Origin: Pseudomonas sp. 14P_8.1_Bac3
GTDB lineage: Bacteria > Pseudomonadota > Gammaproteobacteria > Pseudomonadales > Pseudomonadaceae
Length of the DNA: 64,000 bases
NCBI RefSeq assembly: GCF_025466085.1
Contig: NZ_JANLOD010000078.1
Coordinates: forward strand, 186,001-250,000
Direction of reading: 5' to 3'
Numbering within the stretch: the stretch's first letter is position 1; each line of letters starts with the position of its first letter. Below, in pieces: positions 50,501-58,986 of this stretch. The notes beneath the pieces are model-generated. The model was not told the DNA's origin and made no database searches. It was given only the letters and a program-made list of their open reading frames with translations. A program made the position numbers and the translations under genes.

Positions 50501-53229
50501 GTCTCCAGGTAAATCGGCAGCTCAACACAAAACCGCGCACCCTCCACCGAGTTGTTCACGCTGAGGGTTCCGCCCATGTTTTCGATGATGCCGTAGCTCA
50601 CCGACAACCCCAGCCCGGTGCCTACGCCCACCGGTTTGGTGGTGAAGAACGGTTCGAAAATCCGCTCCAGCAACCGCGGGTCGATGCCGCCGCCATTGTC
50701 CTCGACCCACAGGCGTACCGAGCGTTCATCCCGTTCGACATGCACTGAAATCCATGGGTTGAAATCGCGATTGGCTTCGCGTTTGCTGAGCAGCGCGTCC
50801 CGGGCGTTGACCATCAGGTTGATCAGTACCTGTTCCAGCTGATCGACATAACCGCGCACCTGCACCGTACACCCCGTCTCGCTGACCCGCAGTTCGACGC
50901 CTTTGCCGCGCATGCCTTCGGCCAGCAGCGACAGCGTGCCCTCGATGGCGTCGGCCGGGTTGAACGGATGCTGCTCGATCTCCGAGCGGCGGCCGAACAC
51001 CCGCATGTGATCCACCACCCGCGCCGCCCGCTGAACCTGGGCATCGATACGGTTCAACTTGTCGGTGAGGTAATCGATCTGCACATCGCCGTTGCTCAAA
51101 CGCTTGAGCACATTGACGATGGCCATGCGCATCACGTTCAGCGGCTGATTGATCTCGTGGGCCAGGCCCGTGGCCATTTCGCCGAGGGTGGCCATTTTCG
51201 CGCTCTGGGCCAGCTGCAACTGGGAGCGCCGAACCTCGGTGTTGTCGCGACCGACAGCCTGGATTTCCAGCAAACGACCCTGCTCATCGAACACCCCGCG
51301 ATCCGACCAGACCCACCAGGCGTGCTCCCGTCCCGGCAGTTGCAGGTTGATTTCCGCCGTGCTGACCGGAAGCTCCGGGCTCAGTCGGCTCAGGCGCTCG
51401 AGGAACGTTTCGCGCTGTTCCTGCGACATCCACTCCCCCAGATTGACCCCCGGCAATTGTTCGGGCTGGCACTCCAGGTAGGTCGCCAGTGGCCGGTTAC
51501 CGAAGGTCAGGATCAGGTCCGGACGGTAGCGGCAGATCATCGCTGGCGAATCCTCGACCAGAATCCGATAGCGTTCTTCGCTCTGTTTGACCTGCTCGGC
51601 GGCCAGGGTCGCCTCGGTGACGTCGAGCCACAGGCCGACCGCTTCGACCGGCAGGCCAAGGTCATCACGCAGCAGTTTGGCTTCGTCGAGCAGCCAGTGG
51701 TAATCGCCGCGATGGTCACGCAGCCGATAACGCGCGCTCACCGAGCCTTCGCGCAGCAGTTGCCGGGTTCGCTCGAAATAGCGGTCACGGTCCTCGGGAT
51801 GAACCCGTTCCACCAGCGCGACCGCGGCGCAATCGGCGAGTGACCAACCCAACAGCGGCAACAGGCTGTCACTGAAAAAAGTCGGTTGCAGGCTGCCTTC
51901 GACATAGCGCTGCACGTAAATCACTGCCGGTGAACTGGCGATCAGATTGTCCAGGCGCGCATGGGCCGCTGCGGCGCTTTGCTCCTGGTTCTTGATGTCG
52001 CTGATATCGAGCATGAAACCCACCAGCCGGCGGTTTCTGCCGATGCCCAGGGCCTGGCCCTGGACGCGATACCAGACCGGCGCGTCGCCGTGATGCCGGC
52101 GCACGCAGAGCAACAAAGGCGTGCCGTCATCCTGCAAGTCGCGCAGGCGACTGCGCAGCTCTTCGCGGTCGGCGGGGTGGATCTGTTCGAGCCAGTCGTG
52201 CACCGGCAGGCGCGTGTCGGCCAGGTTCAGAGTGCTGGCCAGTGAAGGCGCGATTTGCACCTCGGCCGTGTCGCCGAAGAACTCCCACCAGCCGGTGCCG
52301 AGCAAGGCCTGCAGCGATTCCAGGCGTTCAAGTTGCAGATGATGCCGATGCTCGCGCAGGCGCTCCAGCAGCGGCCCGGCCAGCGCGGCGGCGAGCTGCA
52401 GCCAGTCGCGTTCGCCGACATCGGGTGCCCGTTGTTGCACGGGGTAAAAACCGCAGAGCAACCACGCGACAACGCCTTGGGCGTCTTGATACGGGACTGC
52501 AAAACCTTCGGCATTGCCGAAGAAACCGTGCAGGCGCGGGTGCTCGCCGACAATCAGTGGCTGCGGGGCGGAGCCATTCAGGCTGTCGAGCCCGGTGCCC
52601 AGACGCTGACCGTTTCGCCACAACTGCGGCGCATCGAAGGCTGCGTAATGCTGATGAATCTGCCAGCCATCTTCCTGTTCATCCAGCAACGCCACAGCGA
52701 CACAAGGAATCTGGAAACGCTGCGCCAGCTGTTGCAGTTGCTCCGCCAGAACGTCGGGCAGGCGGGCCAGGCTGCACAGGCGCAACTGCTCGCCAATCTG
52801 CGTCGCGAGCACCTGGCACTGTTCGCGAGTGCGCGCTTGCCGGCGTTCGTGCAGCAAGTCACCGATGTCCAGCAGCTGCAACAGCCAAGTGTCGGCCAAC
52901 GGCTGCACCCAGCCGCGCAAGTGCAGCGGTTGCCCGCTCAGGCTGTAGAAATCCAGGTCCAGGCTTTGCCCTTGCCAGTCGCCCGGCGCGCCTTCGACGG
53001 CGAGACTGCTATGGGGGACGAGGAAGTCGAGCAAATGCGGTGCTTGCGCGGTGGGCAGCTGCTGGGCCAGGGCATGGCGCAGTGGACCGGTCAGGTGAAG
53101 GACTCGGCCTTCGGCATCCAGGTGCATTTGCAGACCGACACCGGGTACGGTGAGCGGACTGGTCGTTTCCTGCGGAGTGGGCGGGTGTCGGTTGAGCAGA
53201 CGCCCGAAGAGCTTGTCCCCGGAACTCAA
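50497..53229 (-). CDS. pprA: Two-component sensor histidine kinase PprA
   Basis: About 910 residues in this start. GAF-like segment (about 105-270), three PAS-like segments, then HisKA (GLAHEINQPLNVMRMAIVN) and HATPase_c (LINLMVNARDAL, EDNGGGIDP, VGTGLGLSV). PprA acts with PprB to control the Flp/Tad pilus and permeability in P. aeruginosa. No membrane segment was seen, so it may be cytosolic. Starts: a TTG at 53229 overlaps the stop of the tadE-like gene; ATG 53127 gives 876 residues. The longer frame to 53706 is only the shadow of the tadE-like gene and is not used. Confidence 0.85.
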   Translation of the reverse strand: MSSGDKLFGRLLNRHPPTPQETTSPLTVPGVGLQMHLDAEGRVLHLTGPLRHALAQQLPTAQAPHLLDFLVPHSSLAVEGAPGDWQGQSLDLDFYSLSGQPLHLRGWVQPLADTWLLQLLDIGDLLHERRQARTREQCQVLATQIGEQLRLCSLARLPDVLAEQLQQLAQRFQIPCVAVALLDEQEDGWQIHQHYAAFDAPQLWRNGQRLGTGLDSLNGSAPQPLIVGEHPRLHGFFGNAEGFAVPYQDAQGVVAWLLCGFYPVQQRAPDVGERDWLQLAAALAGPLLERLREHRHHLQLERLESLQALLGTGWWEFFGDTAEVQIAPSLASTLNLADTRLPVHDWLEQIHPADREELRSRLRDLQDDGTPLLLCVRRHHGDAPVWYRVQGQALGIGRNRRLVGFMLDISDIKNQEQSAAAAHARLDNLIASSPAVIYVQRYVEGSLQPTFFSDSLLPLLGWSLADCAAVALVERVHPEDRDRYFERTRQLLREGSVSARYRLRDHRGDYHWLLDEAKLLRDDLGLPVEAVGLWLDVTEATLAAEQVKQSEERYRILVEDSPAMICRYRPDLILTFGNRPLATYLECQPEQLPGVNLGEWMSQEQRETFLERLSRLSPELPVSTAEINLQLPGREHAWWVWSDRGVFDEQGRLLEIQAVGRDNTEVRRSQLQLAQSAKMATLGEMATGLAHEINQPLNVMRMAIVNVLKRLSNGDVQIDYLTDKLNRIDAQVQRAARVVDHMRVFGRRSEIEQHPFNPADAIEGTLSLLAEGMRGKGVELRVSETGCTVQVRGYVDQLEQVLINLMVNARDALLSKREANRDFNPWISVHVERDERSVRLWVEDNGGGIDPRLLERIFEPFFTTKPVGVGTGLGLSVSYGIIENMGGTLSVNNSVEGARFCVELPIYLET

Positions 53230-53666
53230 AATTGCAGGCTCGAACGGGCGGTGAGGGTCGCTGGCAAATTGGGCACCTGGCCTATCCCGGGCAGATTCAG
53301 AAACGGGATGACCTGCCGCAGTTTGCTGGTGGGGTAGTTGATCTCGACCTTTAACAAGCCGCCCGCGTAAGTGGCGGTGGCGTCGGTGGCGACATTGAAA
53401 TTCAGCGCGGTGGGAATCCAGGCCAGTTGCCGACTCAGCTCGGTGGTGGCCAGGGTCTTTATCGCGGTGTCGTAACCGGGCGTGTTCGGATCCAGTGCCA
53501 CGCTGCGGCGCACCGCCTCGGCGGTCGACTGGTTGAACGATTGCATCAGCAACAGCGGCAGGCTGTACGTGACGATGCCGTAGAACACGGCGAAAAAGAT
53601 GACGAACACCAAGGCAAATTCTATGGCGGCGGCGCCTTTTTGCTTGCGGGGGAGGTGAGTTTTCAT
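53226..53666 (-). CDS. tadE: TadE-like pseudopilin
   Basis: 146 residues (or 154 from ATG 53690). RKQKGAAAIEFALVFVIFF is a TadE-type prepilin motif: a Gly before the cut and Glu at +5. Likely a substrate of FppA. It ends in the start of pprA and is divergent from fppA, 75 bp away. Corresponds to PA4294. Confidence 0.85.
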   Translation of the reverse strand: MKTHLPRKQKGAAAIEFALVFVIFFAVFYGIVTYSLPLLLMQSFNQSTAEAVRRSVALDPNTPGYDTAIKTLATTELSRQLAWIPTALNFNVATDATATYAGGLLKVEINYPTSKLRQVIPFLNLPGIGQVPNLPATLTARSSLQF

Positions 53667-53741
53667 GAGTGCGTCTACCCTGACCATCACTACGTAATGT
53701 CAGCATAGAATCATTCAGCCAAAACGGACGTTTTTTACCGG

Positions 53742-54212
53742 ATGCAGAGCTTTGTCCTACTGATCTGGCTGACGCTATGCGCAGCGCAGGATATTCGAGA
53801 GCGGCACATCGCCAATGGCCTGACCCTCGGCGCGGGGGCGTCGGCGCTGGCGTATCTCAGCTGGACCGGCTCCACCTGGCTCGGTGCCGAAGGCGCGCAA
53901 GGGGGCTGGGCTTTTCTGCTGGCGCTGGCGTTCACTTTACCCGGCTATGCCTTGCGCCGTTTGGGTGCGGGCGATGTGAAATTAATGACAGCTTTGGCCC
54001 TTGCGACGGACGGTGCTCATTTGCTTGGTACGTTTATCGGTGCCGGATTGGCCAGCGTGCTTTGGCAACTTCTCGCGCCAAAACTCTGGCTTTATATGAG
54101 TCAAGGACTTAGAGGCTACCTTCGGCATTTATCGCCAGGAACGTCAAACAAGCGGCCATTTGCGCCCTTTGTGTGGGTGGGATTTGTCCTTGCGCTGGTT
54201 TGGATCCATTAG
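53742..54212 (+). CDS. fppA: Prepilin peptidase FppA (A24, Tad type)
   Basis: 156 residues, several membrane segments. The catalytic aspartates are visible: Asp17 (AQDIRERHI) and Asp78 (GAGDVK), the GxGD motif. Cleaves and methylates Flp-type prepilins. Lacks the N-terminal Cys-rich methylase domain of larger prepilin peptidases, as other FppA do. Upstream of pprB. Confidence 0.92.
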   Translation: MQSFVLLIWLTLCAAQDIRERHIANGLTLGAGASALAYLSWTGSTWLGAEGAQGGWAFLLALAFTLPGYALRRLGAGDVKLMTALALATDGAHLLGTFIGAGLASVLWQLLAPKLWLYMSQGLRGYLRHLSPGTSNKRPFAPFVWVGFVLALVWIH

Positions 54213-54326
54213 TCGCGCGTTCATGTACAGATTTGGAAAGTACGTCTATTTTCAAGCCATGCAGTTGTACAGCCAGTCGCTGTCGGTACAGGAATGGTCA
54301 GTCTTTGACCTGGCAAGGAGTGGGGT

Positions 54327-55106
54327 GTGAACAAAGCTACGTCGGTAAAAATCTTGGTGGTCGATGATCAACCGTTGATCGTTGAGGAGCTTTGCGAATT
54401 TCTCGAGAGCAGCGGTTACCGCTGCGTCCCTTGTGAATCCAGCCAACAGGCGATCGAGCGTTTCAGCGAAGACACGGAGATCGGTCTGGTGCTCTGTGAT
54501 TTGCACATGCCTGGCCTGGACGGGATTCAGCTGGTGCAGGAACTGCAGAGGTTGTCCGGCAAGCATCGCGCTTTCGAGGCGATCATGCTCACCGGCCGCG
54601 CTGACAAGCAGGATGTGATCAAGGCGTTGCGTGCCGGAATTGCCGACTACTACCAGAAGCCGATTGATCTGGATGAAATGCTCGAAGGGGTTCAGCGCCA
54701 GGAAGTGGCGTTGCAGGAACGGCAGAAAAGCTTGCAGCTGGGGCATTTGAATCAGAAGCTGCAATTTCTCTCGGCGTCGATCGATGACCTGTATCAGGAT
54801 CTGGACAAGGTTCGGCGCAGTCCGCAGGTGTCGGATGTTTCTGATAGCGATGTCAGTGATCTGGATCGGGTGGAGATTCCGGCAATTTTCAATCAGCTGT
54901 CGCCGCGGCAGCTGGATGTGGCGCGGTTGGTGGGCAAAGGGCAGACCAATTATCAGATTGCCTGTGAATTGGGGATTACCGAGAACACGGTGAAGTTGTA
55001 TGTGTCGCAGGTGTTGCGGTTGACGCACATGCATAACCGGACGCAGTTGGCGCTGGCGTTGTCGCCGAGTAACTCGGGGTTGCGCCAGCGGGTGACGGCT
55101 CACTAG
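54327..55106 (+). CDS. pprB: Response regulator PprB
   Basis: 259 residues. Receiver (1-122; VDDQ 12-15, Asp58 in LCDLHMPG), a linker of about 65 residues with a helical stretch, and a LuxR-type HTH (about 190-250; LSPRQLDVARLVGKGQTNYQIACELGITENTVKLYVSQVL). PprB activates flp/tad and related genes on phosphorylation by PprA in P. aeruginosa. Followed by a REP-rich gap. Confidence 0.92.
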   Translation: MNKATSVKILVVDDQPLIVEELCEFLESSGYRCVPCESSQQAIERFSEDTEIGLVLCDLHMPGLDGIQLVQELQRLSGKHRAFEAIMLTGRADKQDVIKALRAGIADYYQKPIDLDEMLEGVQRQEVALQERQKSLQLGHLNQKLQFLSASIDDLYQDLDKVRRSPQVSDVSDSDVSDLDRVEIPAIFNQLSPRQLDVARLVGKGQTNYQIACELGITENTVKLYVSQVLRLTHMHNRTQLALALSPSNSGLRQRVTAH

Positions 55107-55600
55107 GGTTCTCGGTTGCACCGCGATCCAACTGCAAGCCGGCTTGCTGGCGATGGCAGCCTCACACTCCTGCTCTCATGAACGTAGCTAACCCCTTGTG
55201 GGAGCGGGCTTGCTCGCGAAGGCGGCCTGTTTGCCGACCTATTTGTCTTGATCGAGTACATATCCATTTCTCCGGTAACGGCCACTGACGGTTTCGCCCT
55301 CCGGTATTTATCCGGGGACACTGCGATGACGTGGGCTGTCTGGATGCACGCGTTGGCTGGGCGTTCATCGCGAGCAAGCTCGCTCCTACCGGGGGATCGG
55401 GGGTGGATGGGATCTGATTTCACAGATGAACTTCGATCGCTGTGGGAGCGGCCTGCCAGCGATGGCGGTGTCATGGGTGATGTCGTTTATTGACTGGCAG
55501 AAACACCGGAACCTTCCCACAGGGTTTTCAGGTTGCCGGTCGGAAGTGGTGGCTCTAGCCTTTGTCCGTCACTGCAAATTCAGTGATCGGGTTTGGTCGC
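55107..55600. repeat. REP-fragment-rich intergenic region downstream of pprB
   Basis: No gene seen. REP-like pieces are at 55132-55160 (GCTTGCTGGCGATGGCAG), 55197-55225 (TGTGGGAGCGGGCTTGCTCG), 55366-55392 (CGCGAGCAAGCTCGCTCCTA, inverted) and 55441-55470 (TGTGGGAGCGGCCTGCCAGC). These are different subtypes in both orientations, so this looks like a build-up of several REP insertions. Confidence 0.7.
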
Positions 55601-55607
55601 CCGGGTT

Positions 55608-55787
55608 TAGAATGGCGCACAGTGCCGCGACAGCGGCTTTTTTGTGCTTGCTTATGGCGAGCTGTGCGTGGGAGGGCCTAGGCCCTGCCGGGTTTCCATT
55701 CCCTGGTCGACCAACCTGCGTACAGTTCGCCACCCTTCTGCTTGGTCGCAGTCATGGCGAACTCCAAACCTAGAATGGAGCTTCACA
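55608..55787 (+). promoter_or_regulatory. Structured 5' leader of the DUF6124 gene (riboswitch-like)
   Basis: A -10-like TAGAAT is at 55608-55613. A hairpin GCCGC-GACA-GCGGC (55624-55637) is followed by six T, an early terminator-like element. Then a 14-bp stem: 55655-55668 pairs with 55719-55732, enclosing palindromes AGGGCCTAGGCCCT (55673-55686) and TGGTCGACCA (55704-55713). The same 3' arm, 55724-55732, can instead pair with 55755-55763 (9 bp). Third, 55762-55766 (CTCCA) can pair with 55776-55780 (TGGAG), which is the Shine-Dalgarno of the next gene. So pairing in the second form would prevent hiding of the Shine-Dalgarno. I recall similar leaders before DUF3077/DUF6124-type genes in other Pseudomonas but cannot name an Rfam entry. 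Confidence 0.7.
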
Positions 55788-56090
55788 ATGATCAAACCAA
55801 CCCCCAATCCCCCAACACCCGAAAACGATTCTCCCCCCGAATCTCGCAGCAACATCCCACCTCACACATCCATCGAAATGTTCACCGTCAACCCCGCTAT
55901 CGACACCGAATCCTTACTGGCCTACGCCTGCGAATCCCTGGCGTCAGCGAGCGTCCTGGCCTCTGATTTCGCGGTGTTTCTGGACGAGTCGCGACGCCCT
56001 ATGTTGTTGGGTATCCAGCAGGTCATCATGCTGGCCGAGCTGACCGTGAATCGGGCGCTGGATAACATCGAGCCACCGCCGAGAGCGTAA
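55788..56090 (+). CDS. DUF6124 family small protein
   Basis: 100 residues. A Pro/Ser-rich N-terminus (TPNPPTPENDSPPE) precedes a helical domain: FTVNPAIDTESLLAYACESLASASVLASDFA, then GIQQVIMLAELTVNRAL. Related to small DUF3077/DUF6124 proteins common and multicopy in Pseudomonas, function unknown. Shine-Dalgarno TGGAG lies seven bases before ATG 55788. A reading from 55644 lies in the leader and is rejected. Confidence 0.75.
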   Translation: MIKPTPNPPTPENDSPPESRSNIPPHTSIEMFTVNPAIDTESLLAYACESLASASVLASDFAVFLDESRRPMLLGIQQVIMLAELTVNRALDNIEPPPRA

Positions 56091-56108
56091 CCGGCAGTCC
56101 GCGTCAGG

Positions 56109-56134
56109 GTTTCGCGAGCGGGCTCGCTCCCACA
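56109..56134. repeat. Single REP fragment
   Basis: TTTCGCGAGCGGGCTCGCTC then CCACAG: one REP unit after the DUF6124 gene, without a clear full inverted partner. Confidence 0.7.
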
Positions 56135-56191
56135 GTTCTAACGCTTGGGAGCGAGCGCGAAAGCATCCTGGCCGTCGCCCAAAGTCCGGGG

Positions 56192-56467
56192 CTACCCGCC
56201 CGACCCACTGTCCACCTTGCCCCCTTCATCCTGATCGAAAAACTGCGGGATCTCATGCTGATAACTTTTCAGCCAGCGTTGCATGCTCAACTCGCGCTCG
56301 GTCGCGGTGGATGTCTGGAGTTTGGTGGACGCCGCCGTATTGCGACTTTGCAATTGCAGCCAACCCTCGGTTTCCTGTTGTTGGGGGGACGACGGCCCGC
56401 CGTCGATAGCGTGCGCCGTGACAGGCAGGGTCAGCAGGGCGAGGTAGCAGAGAAGGCTCGGTTTCAT
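56192..56467 (-). CDS. DUF3613 family small exported protein (tad locus)
   Basis: 91 residues with a signal peptide (MKPSLLCYLALLTLPVTAHA). The conserved part is QETEGWLQLQSRNTAASTK, then ERELSMQRWLKSYQHEIPQFF. DUF3613 proteins sit in Pseudomonas tad clusters; role unknown. It follows tadD by 12 bp and is the last gene of the leftward tad/rcp operon. Confidence 0.8.
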   Translation of the reverse strand: MKPSLLCYLALLTLPVTAHAIDGGPSSPQQQETEGWLQLQSRNTAASTKLQTSTATERELSMQRWLKSYQHEIPQFFDQDEGGKVDSGSGG

Positions 56468-56479
56468 CTAAGACGTCCC

Positions 56480-57193
56480 TTATGGAATGGTCGGTGCGGC
56501 GACGGCGGCGACCTGGTCGACGGCAGTCGCGACCGGTTTGCCCGATGCCTTGAGTTTCTCCGCCCGGGCCTGGGCTTCGGTGACCTGAGCGGGGCTGAGG
56601 CCGAGGCGGCTGACGAGTTCGGCGGCGCGGCTCCAGTCGTCCTGGTAGATCAGCAACGTGACCAGATTCAACGCGGCCAATTGATCGCTTTGCTTGAGTT
56701 CCATGGCGGTCAGGAACTCGAAGCGGGCGTCTTCCACACGATGTTGATTGAGGTACACCACGCCAAGGTCGTTGCGAATTTTTTCGTCGGTGGGCGCCAG
56801 TCGTGCGGCTCGCTGCAAGTGGGCTTGTGCCTGGCCGTTGTCGCCCTTCGCTGCAGCGAGCTGGCCCAGCCCGTGTTCGGCTTCGGCGGCGAGGCAACTG
56901 CCGAGCAGGCTGCGGTACAACGGTTCGGCTTCGCTGCGGCCCAGCAAGCGATAGACCTTGGCCTTGCGCAGACGCACGTCGGCCAGGTTGTCGGGCAGGC
57001 TTTGCAGGTTGGCCAGGCTGGCGTGCAGTTTGCCGTCGTTGGCCATGTCGTCGGCCAGGTTCAGCGACAGCTGTTCATCGGAGCTCAATTTGCCGCAACT
57101 GGCGGTGCCGCTCAGGGCGCTCCACGGCGTTTGGCCGTTGCTTGCACAACCGCTCAACAGCAGCAGACTCAAACCGGCAATCATCGCTTTCAT
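56480..57193 (-). CDS. tadD: TPR lipoprotein TadD
   Basis: 237 residues. Lipobox LLLSGC near residue 17, then TPR repeats (LRKAKVYRLLGRSEAEPLYR; AHLQRAARLAPTDEKIRNDLG; VYLNQHRVEDARFEFLTAM). Helps secretin assembly in Tad systems. ATG 57193 (MKAMIAGLSLL) chosen over 57220. Confidence 0.9.
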   Translation of the reverse strand: MKAMIAGLSLLLLSGCASNGQTPWSALSGTASCGKLSSDEQLSLNLADDMANDGKLHASLANLQSLPDNLADVRLRKAKVYRLLGRSEAEPLYRSLLGSCLAAEAEHGLGQLAAAKGDNGQAQAHLQRAARLAPTDEKIRNDLGVVYLNQHRVEDARFEFLTAMELKQSDQLAALNLVTLLIYQDDWSRAAELVSRLGLSPAQVTEAQARAEKLKASGKPVATAVDQVAAVAAPTIP

Positions 57194-57203
57194 CAGCTTC
57201 CCT

Positions 57204-58094
57204 CTAAGAAACAAAGGCACGGGCCAGGGCGGTGAAGCCGGGGCCGGCCAGCACGATCAATAACGCCGGGAAGAGAAACAGCATCATCACGACGGACATT
57301 TTCGCGGACATTTTCGAGATGTATTCCTGCAGGCGCGTCAGGCGCCTGTCGTCCAGCAACTGCTTGAGGGCGAGCAAGGATTTCATCGCGCCGCCGCCCT
57401 GGTGGAGCAGCTGCTGGAGGATCACGCAGGTGTCGGTGAACTCTTCAACGGCCAGCAAGCGACTGGCCTTGTTCAGCTCCTCGCCCAGTTCCAGACCGGA
57501 ATCGACACGGGCCAGCACCAGACGCAGTTCGTGAGTCAGCGCCGGCAATATCTGCTGGCCTTCGTGGCTCAGGACACGCAGCGATTGCTCCACGGCCATC
57601 CCCGATTCGAACAGGATGCGCAGCAGCGGGATGAAGGTGGAAATCTCGATCGACAGCTGTTTTTGCCGACGCTGGGCGGCGGCGGCGAGCAGGCGTTTGG
57701 GCAGCAGGTAACCGATACCGGTGGCGAACGCCGGGCCGATCCAGTGGTTTTCCACATGGGGGAAGAACAGGCCCTGGATCAGCAAGCTCAGCGCCAGCGC
57801 GAGCACCGGCGCACCCACCTGGAATGCCGCGAACAGCGAACGCCGCCGCGCGCTGCGCCAGCCCAGGCGGTTGAGCAGGGTCTGCGTTTCATTGTCGAGG
57901 TTGACCGAACGCTGACCGATCCGGCTGCTGCCCAGTGCTTGCAGCCAATGACCTACGCGATTGTCACTCAGCGGTTTGCCGTCCAGCCGTTGCGCCACTT
58001 GCCGAACCCGCCGCCGCTGTTCCAGCAAAGCGCTAAGCAGCAGAAGCCCGGCCCCCAGGAAGAGCAATGCGCTGATCAGCAGTGGAATTTTCAT
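57204..58094 (-). CDS. tadC: Tad inner-membrane protein TadC
   Basis: 296 residues. T2SF family. An N-terminal membrane segment (LLISALLFLGAGLLLLSAL), a second near 105-130, the T2SF core (LSIEISTFIPLLRILFESGMAVEQSLRVLSHEG) and a C-terminal membrane segment. The start overlaps the tadB stop (ATGA). Confidence 0.92.
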   Translation of the reverse strand: MKIPLLISALLFLGAGLLLLSALLEQRRRVRQVAQRLDGKPLSDNRVGHWLQALGSSRIGQRSVNLDNETQTLLNRLGWRSARRRSLFAAFQVGAPVLALALSLLIQGLFFPHVENHWIGPAFATGIGYLLPKRLLAAAAQRRQKQLSIEISTFIPLLRILFESGMAVEQSLRVLSHEGQQILPALTHELRLVLARVDSGLELGEELNKASRLLAVEEFTDTCVILQQLLHQGGGAMKSLLALKQLLDDRRLTRLQEYISKMSAKMSVVMMLFLFPALLIVLAGPGFTALARAFVS

Positions 58095-58975
58095 ACGCTG
58101 CGCAACATGCGCCAGAGCGCCAGGCTGCCCACCACCTGCAGGCCGAACGCGGTAGCGAGCATCGTTCGCCCCGACGAGTCCTGCCACATGGCGAGCAAGT
58201 AGTGCGGGTTGGCCAGCAGAAAGTAGCCGGCCAGGCCAATCGGCAAACAACCCAGCACCCACGCCGTCACCCGGGTTTCACCGGTCATGGCGCTAAGTTG
58301 CCGCGCCCCCTGTTCCCGTTCGCGAATCAGCTTGATCAGGTTCTCCAGCAGCTCGCTGGCGTTGCCGCCGTAGCGGTGATTGACCTTCAAACCGAGGGCG
58401 AACAGACGCAGCTCGTCTTTCTCGTACAGCTCGGCGAGGTCGGACGCGGCATCCGGCAGGCTGACCCCCAATTGCACGTTGCGCTGCACCCGGCCCATGG
58501 CGTCTTTCAGCGGGTCTTCGGCGCTCTCGATCGCACCCAGGACCGCATCGGCCAGGGTCCGCCCGGACTTCAGGCTGCGCACGGTGTGATCAAGCAGCAG
58601 CGGCAGTTGTTCGATCATGCGCTTGAGCCGACGTTGGTAGCGCCAACTGACGTAAAGCCTCACGAGCAACGGTGGCATCAGCAGCAACAGCAGCGCGCCG
58701 ATCCAGCTGCCGATGGCGAACCCGAGCACGATGCCGAACAGCCAGAGTGTCAGCCACAGACCGATGCGCTCGGTGGGCCGCCCGAGACCCGCGCGTAAGA
58801 AGGCCCGTTCGAGGCCCGCCCACGACGACTTTTCGACCGTCAGTTGCGGTTGCCCCTGCGTCAGGCGCCCCAGCACCCGATCGTTCCCGGACTGGCGCAG
58901 CCCGCGATAGAACAGGCGCACCGACAACCCCAGCAACGCGAGGCAAACAAGGATCAGCAGCACCGGTTTAAGCAT
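58091..58975 (-). CDS. tadB: Tad inner-membrane protein TadB
   Basis: 294 residues, T2SF family: LLLDHTVRSLKSGRTLADAVL and then LEN.I.LIREREQGARQLSAMTGETRVTAWVLGCLP. N-terminal and C-terminal membrane segments. Platform for pilin extrusion with TadC. Coupled to tadC (ATGA). Confidence 0.93.
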   Translation of the reverse strand: MLKPVLLILVCLALLGLSVRLFYRGLRQSGNDRVLGRLTQGQPQLTVEKSSWAGLERAFLRAGLGRPTERIGLWLTLWLFGIVLGFAIGSWIGALLLLLMPPLLVRLYVSWRYQRRLKRMIEQLPLLLDHTVRSLKSGRTLADAVLGAIESAEDPLKDAMGRVQRNVQLGVSLPDAASDLAELYEKDELRLFALGLKVNHRYGGNASELLENLIKLIREREQGARQLSAMTGETRVTAWVLGCLPIGLAGYFLLANPHYLLAMWQDSSGRTMLATAFGLQVVGSLALWRMLRSV

Positions 58976-58986
58976 GCCCGTGGCCT

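Noticed and set aside
53230..53706. N-terminal extension of pprA to 53706 (1069 codons)
   Set aside because: This part is the out-of-frame shadow of the tadE-like gene and is Arg/His-rich junk in translation.
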